64,000 nucleotides of DNA from Siphonodentalium dalli (GCA_032622095.1 CP136061.1:92855845-92919844); one strand, 5' to 3'; counted from the first letter of the stretch, positions 21,955-33,966 are shown. Made by a program: numbers and translations. The notes: generated from the sequence alone by a model not told the origin.

Positions 21955-24720
21955 TTATTCCGGTGAACCAGAACCAACTTCGCCTCGCCGGCCAGCTGCT
22001 TTTGTTTTGTCTTTGGTGAGTAAAGTTTTCCTAAGTTCTAGTTCGTCGACTAAAGTACTGCCTTGTAGTCTTATAAGACTGTTTGCGGCTAGTACTTGTA
22101 ATCTGACGCGGATAGTAGGTATATCGGCTGTATCATGTAACGTTCTGATGGGGGTACGTATGTTTTCCTGAAGGGCCATTCTTAATGTTTTATTCTGTAT
22201 AATTTGGAGTTTGTTGAGTGTGGATTTAGGAAGATCGGCTGTTATTATGGCCCCATATTCCATAATTGGTCGTATAAATTGCTTATAAAGTTTAATCAGG
22301 GTTTCTGGATTGAGTCCCCATGAGGTGCCCCTGAGCATCCTTAATAGCCCAATTCTTTGGGAGGCCCTGGTCGAGATGTTTTTAATATGGGGGTGAAAAG
22401 ACAATCTGCTGTCGAGGGTTATGCCTAATATAGTTGCTTCCTGGGTCTGTTCGAAAGTTTCCCAAAGATGGATAAATTTAGTTTGCCTTTAGTATGTTTT
22501 CTACTAAATACAATTAACTGAGTTTTTTTGGCGTTGAGTTTGATGCGCCATTTAGAACACCATATTTCCAGGTCATTAAGTTGTTTTTGTAATCTTAATT
22601 CCAACGTTTTGGGGTCCCCCCCGGTGGTCCAAATGCCCAGATCGTCGGCAAATTGTGATATTTGTATGTTATGAAGTGGGTTGTGAGGGATGTCATTGAC
22701 GTATATTAGGAAAAGTAGCGGGCTTAGGACTGACCCTTGAGGAGTACCTGCTTTGAGGTCAACATTGTCTGAGATTTCGTCACCCACCCTAACTTTGATA
22801 GATCTGTGCATGAGAAATGATGATATGAGTCGTAACATTTTGGTGGGTATGTCGGTTGTTGTTTTTAGTTTGTAGCGAAGGCCATGGTGCCACACGGAGT
22901 CAAAGGCCTTCTCTACATCCAAGAAAATGGCGACCCCCTCCCAATCATGACCCAATGCTGTGCGCATATCTTCAACTATTCTGTAGATGTGTTCGGTTCC
23001 ATCTTTGCCTTTACGATATGCACGTTGAAATTTATTTTAAAAGTTTTTATTCTCTAAGTAGGATAATAATCTAGTGCTGATGATTCTTTCAAAAAGTTTA
23101 CCCGTACACTGAAGTAGGCTGATTGGTCTAAAGTTGGTAGCTATTTTATGGTCTTTGCCCGGTTTTGGAATCATCACCCCAATAGCGGATTTCCAGGATT
23201 TAGGGAAGTATCCGTGCTGTAGACATTTGTTATATATTAGTTCTAATCTATCGAACAGTGATTTGGGGCCTTGTTTGATTATGCCGAAGGTTAATTCGTC
23301 GTCCCCGGGGGCTTTGTTTGGTTTCGCACGCTTGAGGCAGTCTTGAATTTCTAGGGAGGAGATGGGAGTTGCCAGTATATGCTTGTCATCTGCCTCTGGT
23401 ATGGGGTATTTTAAGGAACCGTAAGTTTGTTTATATTGTCTTACATGTTCAATTACTTTTTTCCTGAATTTCCCGTCAAATTGGTCCCCCTGGTGGGTTT
23501 TGTGGATGTTTTGTAATGACGTCGCAAAAATTTTGGCTTTGTCTTTGTTGTTTGTGAATGATTCGTCGGCCTCGTGTTTGAGCGGTTTGTCATTGTTATT
23601 GGAGGTGGCTTGGCTAGTTAGAATTTTGAATGTTTTCCAGAATTTCCCATCTAGTTGTCTTTCCCCAAGTTCGGTGGTAACCCTTTCCCAAGATTCCCTT
23701 TTTTCCCGTTTAACTGCTTTATTTACTTGTCTGGTTAGGTTATTATACATGGTTCTGTACTCTGAGTCTTTGGGATGCTTTTGCATTAATCTGCATGTTT
23801 TGCGTTTAAGGTGAATTAAATCTAATGTTTCCCTTGATACCCTCCAAGTATTTTGCTTAATTTTCTTTTTTGGGCATGCTATGTCAATGGCATCCTTAAT
23901 AATATCAGATATTGTTTTGGCTGCCATCTCATTGTCATTTGGAGATTTAATTTCTGTCTTGTCGATGTTTGCGTTGATTAATTCCCTAAATTTGTCCCAA
24001 TTTGCATTTCTGAGGTTTCTTTTGAGAATAACTTTATTGTGTTGTGGTTTAGCATTTGTTATATAGAGTTCGACTGGGTAGTGGTCACTCCCTATATCAA
24101 ATCCTATTTTGCATTTGTGTATGGTTTTTGCAATTGATGGCGTGGCAAAAGCATAATCTAATATATCCCAGGATCTGGTCGCTATGTTATGGTGGGTCGC
24201 GATGCCTTTGTTATTGAGTAACACTAGTTCTCGGTCTTCGGTTATGTTGAAAAGGGCGTCCCCGTATGGATTGGTTTTGCTGCATTTATACACAATGTGT
24301 TTGGCGTTAAGGTCTCCCAAAAAGATACAATTTTTGAATTTATCGGTGAAAAATTTGAATGTTGAGAGTTGAGGGGGGGGTTTTGCTAGGGGTACGTATA
24401 GTGAAACTATAGCTGTTTTCCTATTACTGATTGTAGTTTCGATTGCGATGACTTCGTCCGTAAGTTCTGATGTGTTGATAATGGTGTATTTTATGTGGTG
24501 TCTTACTAGAATTGCGACCCCACCCCCCGCAGAGGATCTGTCTTTCCTATGTGTATTAAAGCCTGGGAATGAAAATTTAGTGTCCTTACCTAGTTTGGTT
24601 TCGTTAACTGTAAGTATGTCTATTTTATTTTCTTCTACATATTCGACTAGTTCCTGTTTGCGGGCCCTGATGCTGTTGGCGTTGATGTGTGCTATATTAA
24701 GGTTGCTCTGTGCCGCGTAT
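21955..24720 (-). pseudogene. LINE D ORF2: endonuclease plus reverse transcriptase, two lesions
   Basis: The product would nick chromosomal DNA and reverse-transcribe the element's RNA there. From the N-terminus: HINANSIRARKQEL (endonuclease start, near 24700), NETKLG, FLGDLNAKH (24300-24325), LDYAFATP, SDHYPVE (near 24080). Then the RT: LFERIISTRL (23070), LDVEKAFDSVWHHGL (22880-22930), GTPQGSVLSPLLF (near 22720), FADDLGIW (22640-22660), then a C-terminal region to 21955. There is no ATG before the endonuclease; the frame is open back into ORF1, so translation may restart at the ORF1 stop. Lesions: an in-frame TAA at 23037-23039, and a one-base frameshift in a short A run near 22465. All catalytic residues I can check are present. 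Confidence 0.88.
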
Positions 24721-24769
24721 GGAGGATAATAGGTTGTAGAGGTTATTTGACACGTTCGTGTTTCACTGT

Positions 24770-26348
24770 CTACTTACTTTGCTTATCTATGTTCTTGTCG
24801 TGAAATTGCATTATGCTTGCTGTTATGTTTGTTGTATAATATTTGTTTACATTGTTTTGAATTGTTTGCATTATTTTACTGTCTGCTTGGTCGGCGTTAT
24901 GGTACCTTAGTTTGTGGGATTCAAAAAGGCATGCATATAGCGTATTTGCCAATCTAAGTGCGTCTGACGTTTCGGCTGGTTTTTGTGTGATCGTTGCGTA
25001 TGATAATTTTTTGTACTCTGCTTGTTTAACTGCCTCTATATATCTGGGGCACCCCTTGTATGTGGTTGGATGGTTCCCATCACAATTGGCGCATTTAGCT
25101 TCGTCTTCTATAATTGGACATTCTTTATGGTCGTGAGGGCCCGCGCACCGTTTGCAAGTTTCGAATTCGTTATCGCAAAATTTAGCTGTGTGGTGGAATG
25201 ATTGGCACTTGAAACATTGAGTTACGTGGGCCTGTGGTTTATAGTCTAGGACTAGAGACTTGGATTTGTTGCTGCCCAGACGAACCCCCTTCAGAAGTTT
25301 GTCTTTTGCTTGTTTCGTCGGGCATCTGACTTTAATTTTGAAAGTAGGTTGGTCACCGTGTTTTGATGATATCAGTCGTTTAGCTTCGAATTCAGAGCCG
25401 ATCTCTTTGATTATTTCCCCCTCTATTATACTAGTGTGGACCCCGCATATGACCACGAAAAGGTTCTCATTGAGTGGAGTAAATTGTCCCTTAGTTGGCC
25501 GGAATTTTGTGTTCGATAGTTTTAGCGCATTGATTTCCAAATGGGCCTTTGTTATAAGAAAGAGGCGAGTTTCTTCGTTAGAAGGGTATACTAGTAGGTT
25601 AGATCGTTTGGTTTTCTGCGTTTTAATAGGGTACTTTGACCCTAGAATACCGTGGAGTTCCCATGGGTTGTTGAGCATATTTTGAGTTGGGTTGTCTACA
25701 AAAAGGGTGGCTGGTCGTTTGTTGTTGCTGTTGTTGTTTTGGGCGTTGTTTGTAGTGGCGGGTTTGGCTGTTTGGTTTTGGGTTGGATGAGGTAAGGAAC
25801 GGTTTAATCTACGTTTGCATACCCTTGGTGTTGATGAGGAAGAGCTTGATGGGCTGGGTGTTTCCCTATTGCGTTTCTTCTTGTTCGTTGGGACTGTTTC
25901 GAAATCTTCATCATCAGATTGCATGTTTGCTTCTCTAATGGGAGAGAGTATTGCCTCTGTGGTAGAGAATCTTTTGATTCCCGACATTTCGGGATCATCG
26001 TGTTCGTGATGTATGTCTGCATTGATGATGATGGTGGTTGGTTTGAGGTTGTTTGCGTTTGGTGTAGTTATTGAAGTGGGTGAAGAGGTTTTGGCTGTAG
26101 CTGTCGGTTTCGGAGGTTTTGAAGATGTTGGGTGGTTTGCTGCTTTGGTGGTTTTTGTGGTTTTGGATTTTTTTTTTTGTATTAGATCTAGCTATAGCGA
26201 GTAACTCTTGTGTTAGGGTGTGATTCTCTTTCCTCAATTCTTTCATTTCGGCTTCAAGTGATGCGAATCGTTTAGCGTTGATGTCCATTGTGTCTTTAAG
26301 CGATTTGATCATCTCATGTAGGCTATCATTTTGTGTTTTTGGATTCAT
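24770..26348 (-). pseudogene. LINE D ORF1: zinc-knuckle RNA-binding protein, one homopolymer frameshift
   Basis: ORF1 proteins of this group coat the element's RNA. The N-terminal part (25995-26348) has a heptad-like, charged stretch (LEAEMKELRKENHTLTQ) that suggests a coiled coil. The C-terminal part (24770-25987) has three CCHC-type knuckles in a row, starting CFKCQSFHHTAKFC, CKRCAGPHDHKEC and CANCDGNHPTTYKGC, as usual for Jockey/I-type ORF1. The two parts are in different frames. Reading past the 11-base T run at 26168-26178 with one base fewer gives an open frame through to 24770. The break is therefore a single homopolymer slip and could even be an assembly error. Confidence 0.85.
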
Positions 26349-26740
26349 TTTGAATTTGATTTGAAATTAAATTAAATAGTGGTGATAGAATGGCGAAGAA
26401 TTGGAACGATTGCGAAAAAATATTTGAAAAATTTCGAAAAAGTTGAAAATTTGAAGCAAAAGTGAAAAAAAAATCGAAAAAGTGGAAATTTATCACGAAA
26501 AAATCGGTGTTGGCAGACTTCTTCTCCTCAAGCACAAGCTGACTCTTTATACGCCGGGGGTATCGTCATATGGTACCAAGATTGCCGTACAACCAGCTAT
26601 CCTACCTATGTTCAATGCGAAATAACCTATCTATAAAATTCTAACAATTGAGTGCGTAGCCAGAGTGTCACAATATTGTCCAAAAAGTAAGCCGAAATAA
26701 CAGTGCTTAGAGCACAATCCCATTGTTGCAATCGTTCCCT

Positions 26741-27140
26741 GATTTTTGGTAAAGCACACCGATTCCCAAGGCTGGCGAAGGAATAGTTCAATGATTACCC
26801 CATTGTTAGGCACACGCAACTCACAACAGACAAATCGCACGGGCGCTTCGAAGTAGCTTCAATTACCAGAGGCCACAGGGGCACGAACAGCGCTCTGCTC
26901 CCCCCAAACACACTGCCATTATACGCCGTTATGCACCTCTAATATACTAAGCAGGCACATATATAGGGACGGCGTATAAGGGGAGTGCGGGTGGGGGATG
27001 CATGTCCTCTTGTATAATAACTGAAGCTACATTGAAACGACCGCGCGATTTGTTTGTTAAGAGTGGTGCGTGTCGAAAAATGGGATATCACTGAAATATT
27101 AGTTTGCCAGCCTTGGGAATTGGGTGTGATTTACCAAAAT
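26741..27140. repeat. Foldback with about 130-bp arms
   Basis: GATTTTTGGTAAAGCACACC (26741) and ATTCCCAAGGCTGGC have inverted mates at 27095-27140 (GCCAGCCTTGGGAAT, then GGTGTGATTTACCAAAAT). The outer parts GTAGCTTCAATTA (26853) and TAACTGAAGCTAC (27018) pair too. The arms (26741-26868 and 27018-27140) are diverged but pair over their whole length. The loop carries GCCGTTATGC/GACGGCGTATAA pieces. Confidence 0.7.
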
Positions 27141-27948
27141 TACAATATCTATATATATATATAAAACATCAACAGGACGAACGGGGGCGGGTGGCAATAG
27201 TAACACATGCATTGGTTGAATTATTTATTAACTAGTAGCATAATTACATTTATTATAATTATTCCACAAAACTAATCCAGTTCCGAAAATATTCTCAGGA
27301 CCACTAATCCAACGATGAAACTAAACGAATTAACATTTACATTTAGAACCACTAAATATAGTGATAGATCCAATAATCCAACAGAATCACCACTTCACAA
27401 TATACCGCTCCACATATCCGATATAACTAACAACATAACTTGTATCTGGAGAATCTGGAGGAACCAATGGACTATTATGGTAGTAATTTCGAAACAGTTT
27501 CTTGAAAAGGCGACACGTTTGTCACATAATAATGATGTGCAGCATTACCTTTGGCAAAAGTAGTTGGTTGTTGGTTACAGGTCAAATTCCATGTCATCAT
27601 TCTGGCAGACAGACTTCTTCGGAATTCATGATCCATTTATACAATGTATATAATAATAGTAAGACACAATCATGCGACTTCCACATTTGACTTTCCAAAC
27701 ACTTCTGCGAGTGACTTGGTTTGTGAAAACGGGTCACACGTTAATCCGTGTCGTTTCGGACATATTTATTCACATTCAACGGCGATCACTGCATGAGTAA
27801 TCACCATGATTGGTGTGGCTAACGGGTCATTGCGTTCATCTCGGCCAGCGCACGGATTGTACGTCGTGTTCAACGCACGATCAATTTCGTATTTCGAGAT
27901 AATCGCATTATGTGCGGTCAATTGTGCTCTAAGTCGGTCAGAGCACGC

Positions 27949-28011
27949 GAATAGTTCTTTACCAGAATAAATCTCGTCTCCGACTCGATTTATTCTGGTA
28001 AAGAACTATTC
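27949..28011. repeat. Perfect 25-bp-stem hairpin
   Basis: 27949-27973 and 27987-28011 are exact inverted copies (GAATAGTTCTTTACCAGAAT...), with a 13-base loop. Short direct and inverted GTGCTCT/AGAGCAC pieces lie just outside. Stem and loop length are within the range of a small-RNA precursor, but a MITE remnant is just as likely. Confidence 0.85.
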
Positions 28012-28267
28012 TTGTGCTCTAACCATTACTAAGTGCGAGATTAGATAAGTATTCCCAATTCTACCATAATGATAACACAACTATCATTGCAACTGAGCCG
28101 GTCGCCGAATAACACGGGTAACCAGATAGCCGTATCGAAGCGAGGTAATTGGTCCTATTATCCACTGTGAGGTGTCCGGCGCAGAGCTAATTAAGCAGGT
28201 GTTGTCGTGAAGACGAGATTGCTTTGTTCAGCTGGAGTCGGGAGCGAATTCTGGGTGCGACTTGTCA

Positions 28268-29505
28268 CGACGAGGTAAGTGTAAATTGTCTACATTACTA
28301 CAACATGTTCGTGATATTCCGCTAGCATTGATATGTTATAACGGTTGTTTATCACGATTTTAGCTATTCATGAAAAAAAAATACCATATCAATTCCATTT
28401 TTGTTCCGGACAATTAGTCATATCCAATAAATTTTCGATGCCAAATGACGGCATGGGGTTTTAAAGATACGGGCGGTGTTGGCGGTGGGTATGCTGTTAA
28501 AATATTCACTTCCGTCAAAAACCGCCATCAACAGAAAGAATAGTAAGATATAGAGAGACTTTGTTCTTATGCCAATCATAAATATGGCATAAACAGTATG
28601 TTATTGTAACCCCCCCCCCCCGTTGTTATGTAAACAAGAGCAAAAAAAAACGTTACGTGTCCTGGGTTATGTTTAGATCCGGATATGGTAAACATAAAGA
28701 GCGTTACTTGTTACTGTTTTCCTGATATGGAAATAATAGAGAGCGTTTATATCATTTTATGTGATTAACCAATATAATTACGTAGCGTTATGTAAACAGA
28801 AGCAAAACTTATGTAACACGATCAGGCTCTTGTTTACGTACACCATCGTACGTCTTGACGACAATATACTATTTACGCGCCGATTAATATGTCTGACATA
28901 TGAACAAAACTATATATATTTGAATATTCCTTCTGTTGATGGCGATTTGAACAAATATGAATATTTACCAACCATTACGCTAGTTTATTTCATGAAATTA
29001 GCGTTATATATACTCTTTTTTTTAGTTATTCACACACGTGCATTAGATGTAGATAAAACGTCCACAAGAGAAGTGAGTAGATCGAGTGATCTTCTCCTTC
29101 ACCCCACGGTTTGTTGTTGTTGGAGATATTGCACACAGAAAATCGTCATGTCTGAACACGGCAAAAGTTGAATTAATAATTTAATTAAATGTTATATCTT
29201 GAATTGGGTTGATTTGAATTGGGTTGCTAGGGGAAAGGCCCACACGAGCTTTAATACGGGTTATGTGGGGAGTCCCGATGTGTCCCTTTGGTGTTTTTGT
29301 TGTTGCTGAGCGTGTCGCGTGGTGCGCTGAAAAAAGGAACGGGGCCCGTGTTATGAAGTTAAAATGGTGTTAGTTTGTATTGTTAGTTTTTCAAGCCGCT
29401 AAACAATTGCAAGGCAAAGCGTGTGATTCAATGTGCCACTGCCAACCTATAGAGATTCCAATCCAGACCAAACGCACTGTGAGAGTTTGTCTTACACATG
29501 TAGCT
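28268..29505. repeat. 1.24-kb duplicated unit, copy 2
   Basis: Second copy of 19376-20610 in the same orientation. It includes the MITE (from 28465) and the short form of the structured insert (29070-29109). TGTCA stands just left of it (28263-28267) and again at 29507-29511, one base beyond the right edge, a possible 5-bp target duplication. The poly-C run differs in length from copy 1. If the unit is the 3' tail of LINE D, this is a 5'-truncated retrotransposed copy. Confidence 0.85.
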
Positions 29506-30010
29506 ATGTCAGGTTGTTGCATTTATATGGCCCGCCCTACCTCCCCTGGGCACGGGCGTAGATGAAAACATATATTGGCGAATTTGTATACAGTGTTATT
29601 TGGGTTTTAATATATGAAATAAATCTGAATGATAATGTACAAGATAGTCTTTAATGGTTGACAATATATGTGAATGGTTTAGACAGAGATGTATACATAT
29701 GATTTACATTCAATAGATTTTTTTTTTTGGGGATTTTTGGTAATTTATTTATTTTTTATAAAAATGATATATACATTTAGTACATGGCAGTGTGTTCTTG
29801 AGCCGTGAGCCGTCCCTGCTCCCGAAGAAAGGCCAGAGCGGCAAGCGGGACGAGCATATGTCGGTATATGCCCCTCCCAACTCTGTGAGAGCTGTGACCA
29901 CTTATGGGTCTGTAGTTCCTGCACCCCACCCCGAGCTAGTGCTGGGTCGGTTTTTAAGCCGGGTCCCGCTCGGTAGGTGTTGTCAGGTGAGTGGAATGTG
30001 TAATACATAA
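29506..30010 (-). mobile_element. LINE 3'-region-like remnant
   Basis: The GGGCACGGGCGTAG...GTTGACAATATATGTGAATG stretch (29545-29680) resembles GGGCGCAGGCGTAA...GTAGACAATATGGGTGAATA at 38678-38768, just 3' of LINE C. A GC-rich block follows (29795-29985) that I cannot assign. Boundaries are soft. Confidence 0.45.
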
Positions 30011-31197
30011 GCGCTAGCTTCTGAAAGTGAATTTGTAATTTCACCCAAACCTTGGGTGTTTATTTCACACCACTTTCTGGGATAACGTGTGTGTCGACTG
30101 AGAACCTGCGTGCCAATTTCGAAGTAACGACTGCTTTGTTGTTTATTTCGAGGAATAATACCGCATCATATGAATTCAGCCCAAATATATTGACAGGTGT
30201 CAAGGGTCTAACTCTATACTGAGCAATAAAAAACTAATATAATAAATACCGAGTATATTTAATTTAACGCCAATGGGTCGTTTATGTGCGTTTAAGAGTG
30301 TATTTATGCCTAAAGCAAAGTGAAATAACGATCTTAAAATGAATTGGCCGGTATATTTTATTAGTTATCAGGGTTACCAGGGTCGTAGTTGCATAAATTA
30401 CAATATATCTTATTTTTATGCTAAGATAATTGCGTGGTTATATGTTGTAGCTTGATCGGTATCGATCGGTATTGAGGTTAACACAAATCCCATATATGGA
30501 AATTCCAAATATGGAAAGTGACTTGCGCATGCGCAAAACAGATACAATGGTCTTCCTAAAAACGAAGCAATGAACGATGGTTAACAACAAACACCGACCC
30601 AGTTAAATAACGACATTAGATGGCGTGTATTGCGTCTTTAAGAGTGTGTTGATGTATAAATCATGTGATTAACTAATTAAAAATTAATTCGACTAAATAT
30701 TTCGATAATTATCAGGTCCGCAGTTCGATCATGAAAATCTTTCTGATTTTTATGTTAAGATTATTGCTCGGTATTTCACACATTTTCTCCGAGTCGAGCC
30801 GGGACTGGAGTACACTTTTTAGTGACCATAAATCTATAGCTTCCGTTTTAGCGAAGAAATATTCAATATTGTCAACTGTTTGCACGTTTATTCTCACGTA
30901 AACCGTGTTTATATCAGTTTTATCCTATTTGTTGTTGTGTATTGCATTACTTTGATCAAGTCTGCGCTTGTGTTATTCTCACAAAAGGTAATGGGTGTTT
31001 ACATTTCACAATTCCGATTGTGGTGTACAGTACCTGAGCCGACTCTCATTTCGCATTACTTTCGTTTTATCGAAATATAACCGTTTTCTATGGAGATTCC
31101 CATGTAAATTTGTTCAACCAAAAAAAATCATAGTTTTGTCAATTTCAAGCTAGTTTAATACTTTATAGCATGGTCAGGGCATAATCTGGCCTATCGA
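30011..31197. other. Non-coding stretch with a diverged duplication
   Basis: Two diverged direct copies about 350 bp apart share CGTTTAAGAGTGT (30287) / CTTTAAGAGTGTGTT (30634) and CTTATTTTTATGCTAAGAT (30408) / CTGATTTTTATGTTAAGAT (30743). No gene recognised. Confidence 0.45.
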
Positions 31198-31690
31198 GTA
31201 GACGTTCCTTCAGTGTGCACAACAAATATTTGGTCCCAACGAAGCAGGCTAAACAAAATCCAGAAATTTGTCAATTTTACTTTGAGTGTGAATAAAATAT
31301 TCATTTAAACTTCCAAAATTGGTTGAAATATGCTCAACAACATTCAGTTGAATGGTGACATTATTTATAGTCACCGACTAACTTCCACGATGAATCAAAT
31401 TTGTTTTTATTGGTGACAATTATGTCGCGAGTCATAAAATATGGTAGACGTTCCTTCAGTGTGCACAACAAATATTTGGTCCCAACAAAGCAGGCTAAAA
31501 TCCTGAAATTTGTCAATTTTACTTTGAGTGTGAATAAAATATTCATTTAAACTTCAAAAATTGGTTGAAATATGCTCAACAACATTCAGTTGAATGGTGA
31601 CATTATTTATAGTCACCGACTAACTTCCACGATGAATCAAATTTGTTTTTATTGGTCTCAATTATGTCGCGAGTCATAAAAATGTAAATT
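31198..31690. repeat. Tandem duplication, about 246-bp unit, with a third partial copy
   Basis: GTAGACGTTCCTTCAGTGTG starts at 31198 and again at 31444. Units run through ATTCAGTTGAATGGTGACAT and TTATGTCGCGAGTCATAAAA. A third copy of the right half lies at 32148-32300. The sequence before unit 1 (31100-31190) matches the sequence after unit 2 (31680-31755), so the ancestral unit was larger, about 600 bp. Confidence 0.85.
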
Positions 31691-31859
31691 TTCTGACAAA
31701 AAAAATTCATTGTTTCGCCAATTTCAAGCTAGTATTAAGCATGGTCAGGGCATTACATAATTATAATGATTAAGATTGCTAAAGAACTGGAATAATGAAA
31801 TGGGAAACTTCTACTGACATCTGGTAAGGATTGAGGAGCGGATGCTAGAGGCCCCCACC

Positions 31860-32095
31860 CCACCCCACCCCCATGGAATACGGAATACCACTTAACACAG
31901 AAGTTGGAATACGGAATACCAGTTAACAGCCATATGGAATACATAAAAATATATGAAAACTTCATTTTTTGGAAGGTCGGCGTACGAATACCGGTATTTT
32001 TGGAATACCGAATACCTCCTAACAGAGGGGCCGGAATACGGCGTACCTCATAACAGGGCATGGAATACGGCGTACGAAAAAGGGGGGTGGGGGCC
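31860..32095. repeat. Degenerate minisatellite built on GGAATACGGAATACC
   Basis: About eight imperfect copies of (T)GGAATACGGAATACC followed by A/C-TTAACAG or CGGCGTACC-TAACAG. It separates copies 2 and 3 of the preceding repeat. Not coding. Confidence 0.7.
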
Positions 32096-32369
32096 TCATG
32101 CTATGGAGCCTCCCAATATATTGTCTGCTCCACATCTCAATAGAATTCAACAACATTCAGTTGAATGGTGACATTATTTATAGTCACCGACTAACTTCCA
32201 CGATGAATCAAATTTGTTTTTATTGGTGACAATTATGTCGCGAGTCATAAAAATGTAAATTTTCTGAAGAAAACAAATTCATTGGTTTGCCAATTTCAAG
32301 CTACTTTATAGCGAACATGGGAACCACGGTACAATTTATGCCATTTAGGCACACTTCAGAGTGAAATCT

Positions 32370-32475
32370 GGGCTTATATTTCGGCGAGAATCCAAATCTA
32401 GATTCTCGCAAATTACCCTGGATTCTCGTGAAAAAGTATATATGGATTCTCGCAAAATCAGATGAAATATATGCC
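32370..32475. repeat. Short foldback with GATTCTCG motifs
   Basis: GGGCTTATATTTC at the left pairs with GAAATATATGCCC at the right. GGCGAGAATCC and GGATTCTCGC pair inside, and two further GATTCTCG copies fill the loop. Confidence 0.6.
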
Positions 32476-33024
32476 CTGGAAATATAGCAAATCGTTTAAT
32501 GCTTTAGAATTTTGTTTTCGGAGATTTATATATATGTTTAAAGACATGTTATGGACTTTTTCGAGAGCGAGAAATTGATAAGTTAGTGCTCAGGCACTTT
32601 TCCAACGTGGGGAATGTTATCATTCTACTAACATCACTGAAAATTTCCAAAAAGATCTACCACACCACTTCATATAGAACATCGTCTGAACTACTCCAAA
32701 TTGTAAATATTTACATCTTGATTCGGGGCGCAACTATCGGCTGTAATTAAACAAAAATCATTTTGCCATCGAGAGTCATTGCATTTAACTAATATATAAG
32801 AATGACGTTGTGTAACATCCATTTGGATTAATATTCGTAACAAATAACTACTTTGAGAAAGATTATTCTTAATTTCTATTTATTTGATCACTCTGCCCGG
32901 TGTCTGTCGGAGTGTTTCACATCACTTTAATCAAGGAAGACTGTTAAGAAAAACTGCATTTCAAGACCACCAAACAACTTTCCTTTTTAGGGCCACACAT
33001 CTTCCAAATATGTACTTCTTCCAT

Positions 33025-33570
33025 TTTGCTATCAAAGACCGAAAAATGTCGTTAAACTAGAGATCCAAATACCCCCTAAGGGCCCCTCTATCTTGAGATA
33101 TTAAAGACCGAAAAATGTCGTTAAACTATAAAGACCGAAAAATGTCGTTAAACTAGAGATCCAAATACCCCCTATATCTTGAGATATTATAAAGACCGAA
33201 AAATGTCATTAAACTATTAATTGTTATTGCTGTTGTTTATTAGGGTTTATCGTTATTCTAGCCGCTAGGCCACACACGACGTTGTCAATTGTACAGATGG
33301 AGGAAAGACCACGCAGAGGGTCAATTTCACCGGGAAGTGTAGAAACCACCGACCCCCGGAAAGCAATTGACAAACTTGCCCAGATACACGATTCCGGTCA
33401 CCCTCCCTATGGTGGGGTTCGAATCAGCTTCGTCCGCGCTGGACGGCCTGGGACGACGTAAATCACCTGGCACTCTACCGACTGGACCACCGGGGGCCCC
33501 CATTAAACTGTTAAAGACCGAAAATGTCGTTAAATTGCAAAGACCGAAAAATGTCGTTAAACTAGAGATA
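33025..33570. repeat. Repeated cassette AAAGACCGAAAAATGTCGTT
   Basis: At least six copies of TAAAGACCGAAAAATGTCG + TTAAACTA(GAGATCCAAATACCCCC), at about 33030, 33103, 33129, 33191, 33513 and 33537, with a diverged one at 36510. The SINE at 33300-33508 splits the series, and the TA-flanked element 33595-36479 splits it again. Confidence 0.8.
33300..33508 (-). mobile_element. tRNA-derived SINE, copy 1
   Basis: On the minus strand the head reads GGTGGTCCAGTCGGTAGAGTG, an A-box-like promoter (TGGTCCAGTCGG). About 50 bases on comes a B-box-like GATTCGAACCCC. The tail contains ATCGTGTATCTGGGCAA and CTTTCCGGGG. The same head and tail occur at 50765-50960, so it is a real family. No poly-A tail seen; the 3' boundary is approximate. 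Confidence 0.8.
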
Positions 33571-33769
33571 AAAACATTCCCACCCCTATTTTTAGCTCAA
33601 CTTTACTTTGTAAAGTTTGAGCTATTGCCATGGCTTTGTCGTCCGTGTGTATGTGTGTACGTAAGGCGTCAACAATGCAGGCTACAGGTCGTACCTTTGG
33701 TCGGATCATTATGAAATTTGTCATAGCTGTTGACATCTATGGGAGGCCAAATTCACATTTAATAATCAA

Positions 33770-33966
33770 TTGCGCTTAAGCGCAATCAATTGCGCTTAAG
33801 CGCAATTAATTACGCTTAAGCGCAAATAATTACGCTTAAGCGCAATCAATTGCGCTTAAGCGCAATCAATTGCGCTTAAGCGCAATCATTGCGCTTAAGC
33901 GCAATCAATTACGCGTAAGCGCAATCATTTGCGCTTAAGCGCAATCAATTGCGCTTAAGCGCAATT
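33770..33966. repeat. Tandem perfect palindromes, left array (about ten)
   Basis: 20-bp period: palindrome TTGCGCTTAAGCGCAA plus TCAA spacer. Variation is mostly G to A in the arms. The right array at 34873-34996 has four or five copies. Confidence 0.95.

Larger units (their letters stand above)
20611..26545 (-). mobile_element. Jockey-like non-LTR retrotransposon (LINE D), nearly intact
   Basis: On the minus strand this holds a 5' UTR (about 26350-26545), ORF1 with zinc knuckles (24770-26348), ORF2 with endonuclease and reverse transcriptase (21955-24720) and a long 3' region (from 21954 down). The 3' region has repeated GCTTATA(A/C)TACGG-like modules (20960, 21285, 21455) and the block CCGCCCGAGGACATTCATCA (21490). 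The latter recurs at the 3' side of LINE C (about 38948), linking the two as one family. No poly-A tail was seen. ORF2 ends without an RNase H domain, which fits Jockey rather than the I clade. Both outer boundaries are estimates; the 3' end could lie as far as 19376. Confidence 0.8.

Noticed and set aside
33400-33510. Functional tRNA gene on the minus strand
   Set aside because: Promoter boxes are present but no cloverleaf can be closed, and the same head and tail recur at 50765, so it is a SINE.
33759-33966. CRISPR-like array
   Set aside because: Units are 20 bp with a 4-base spacer, the palindromes fill nearly the whole unit, and they sit inside a eukaryotic transposon arm.
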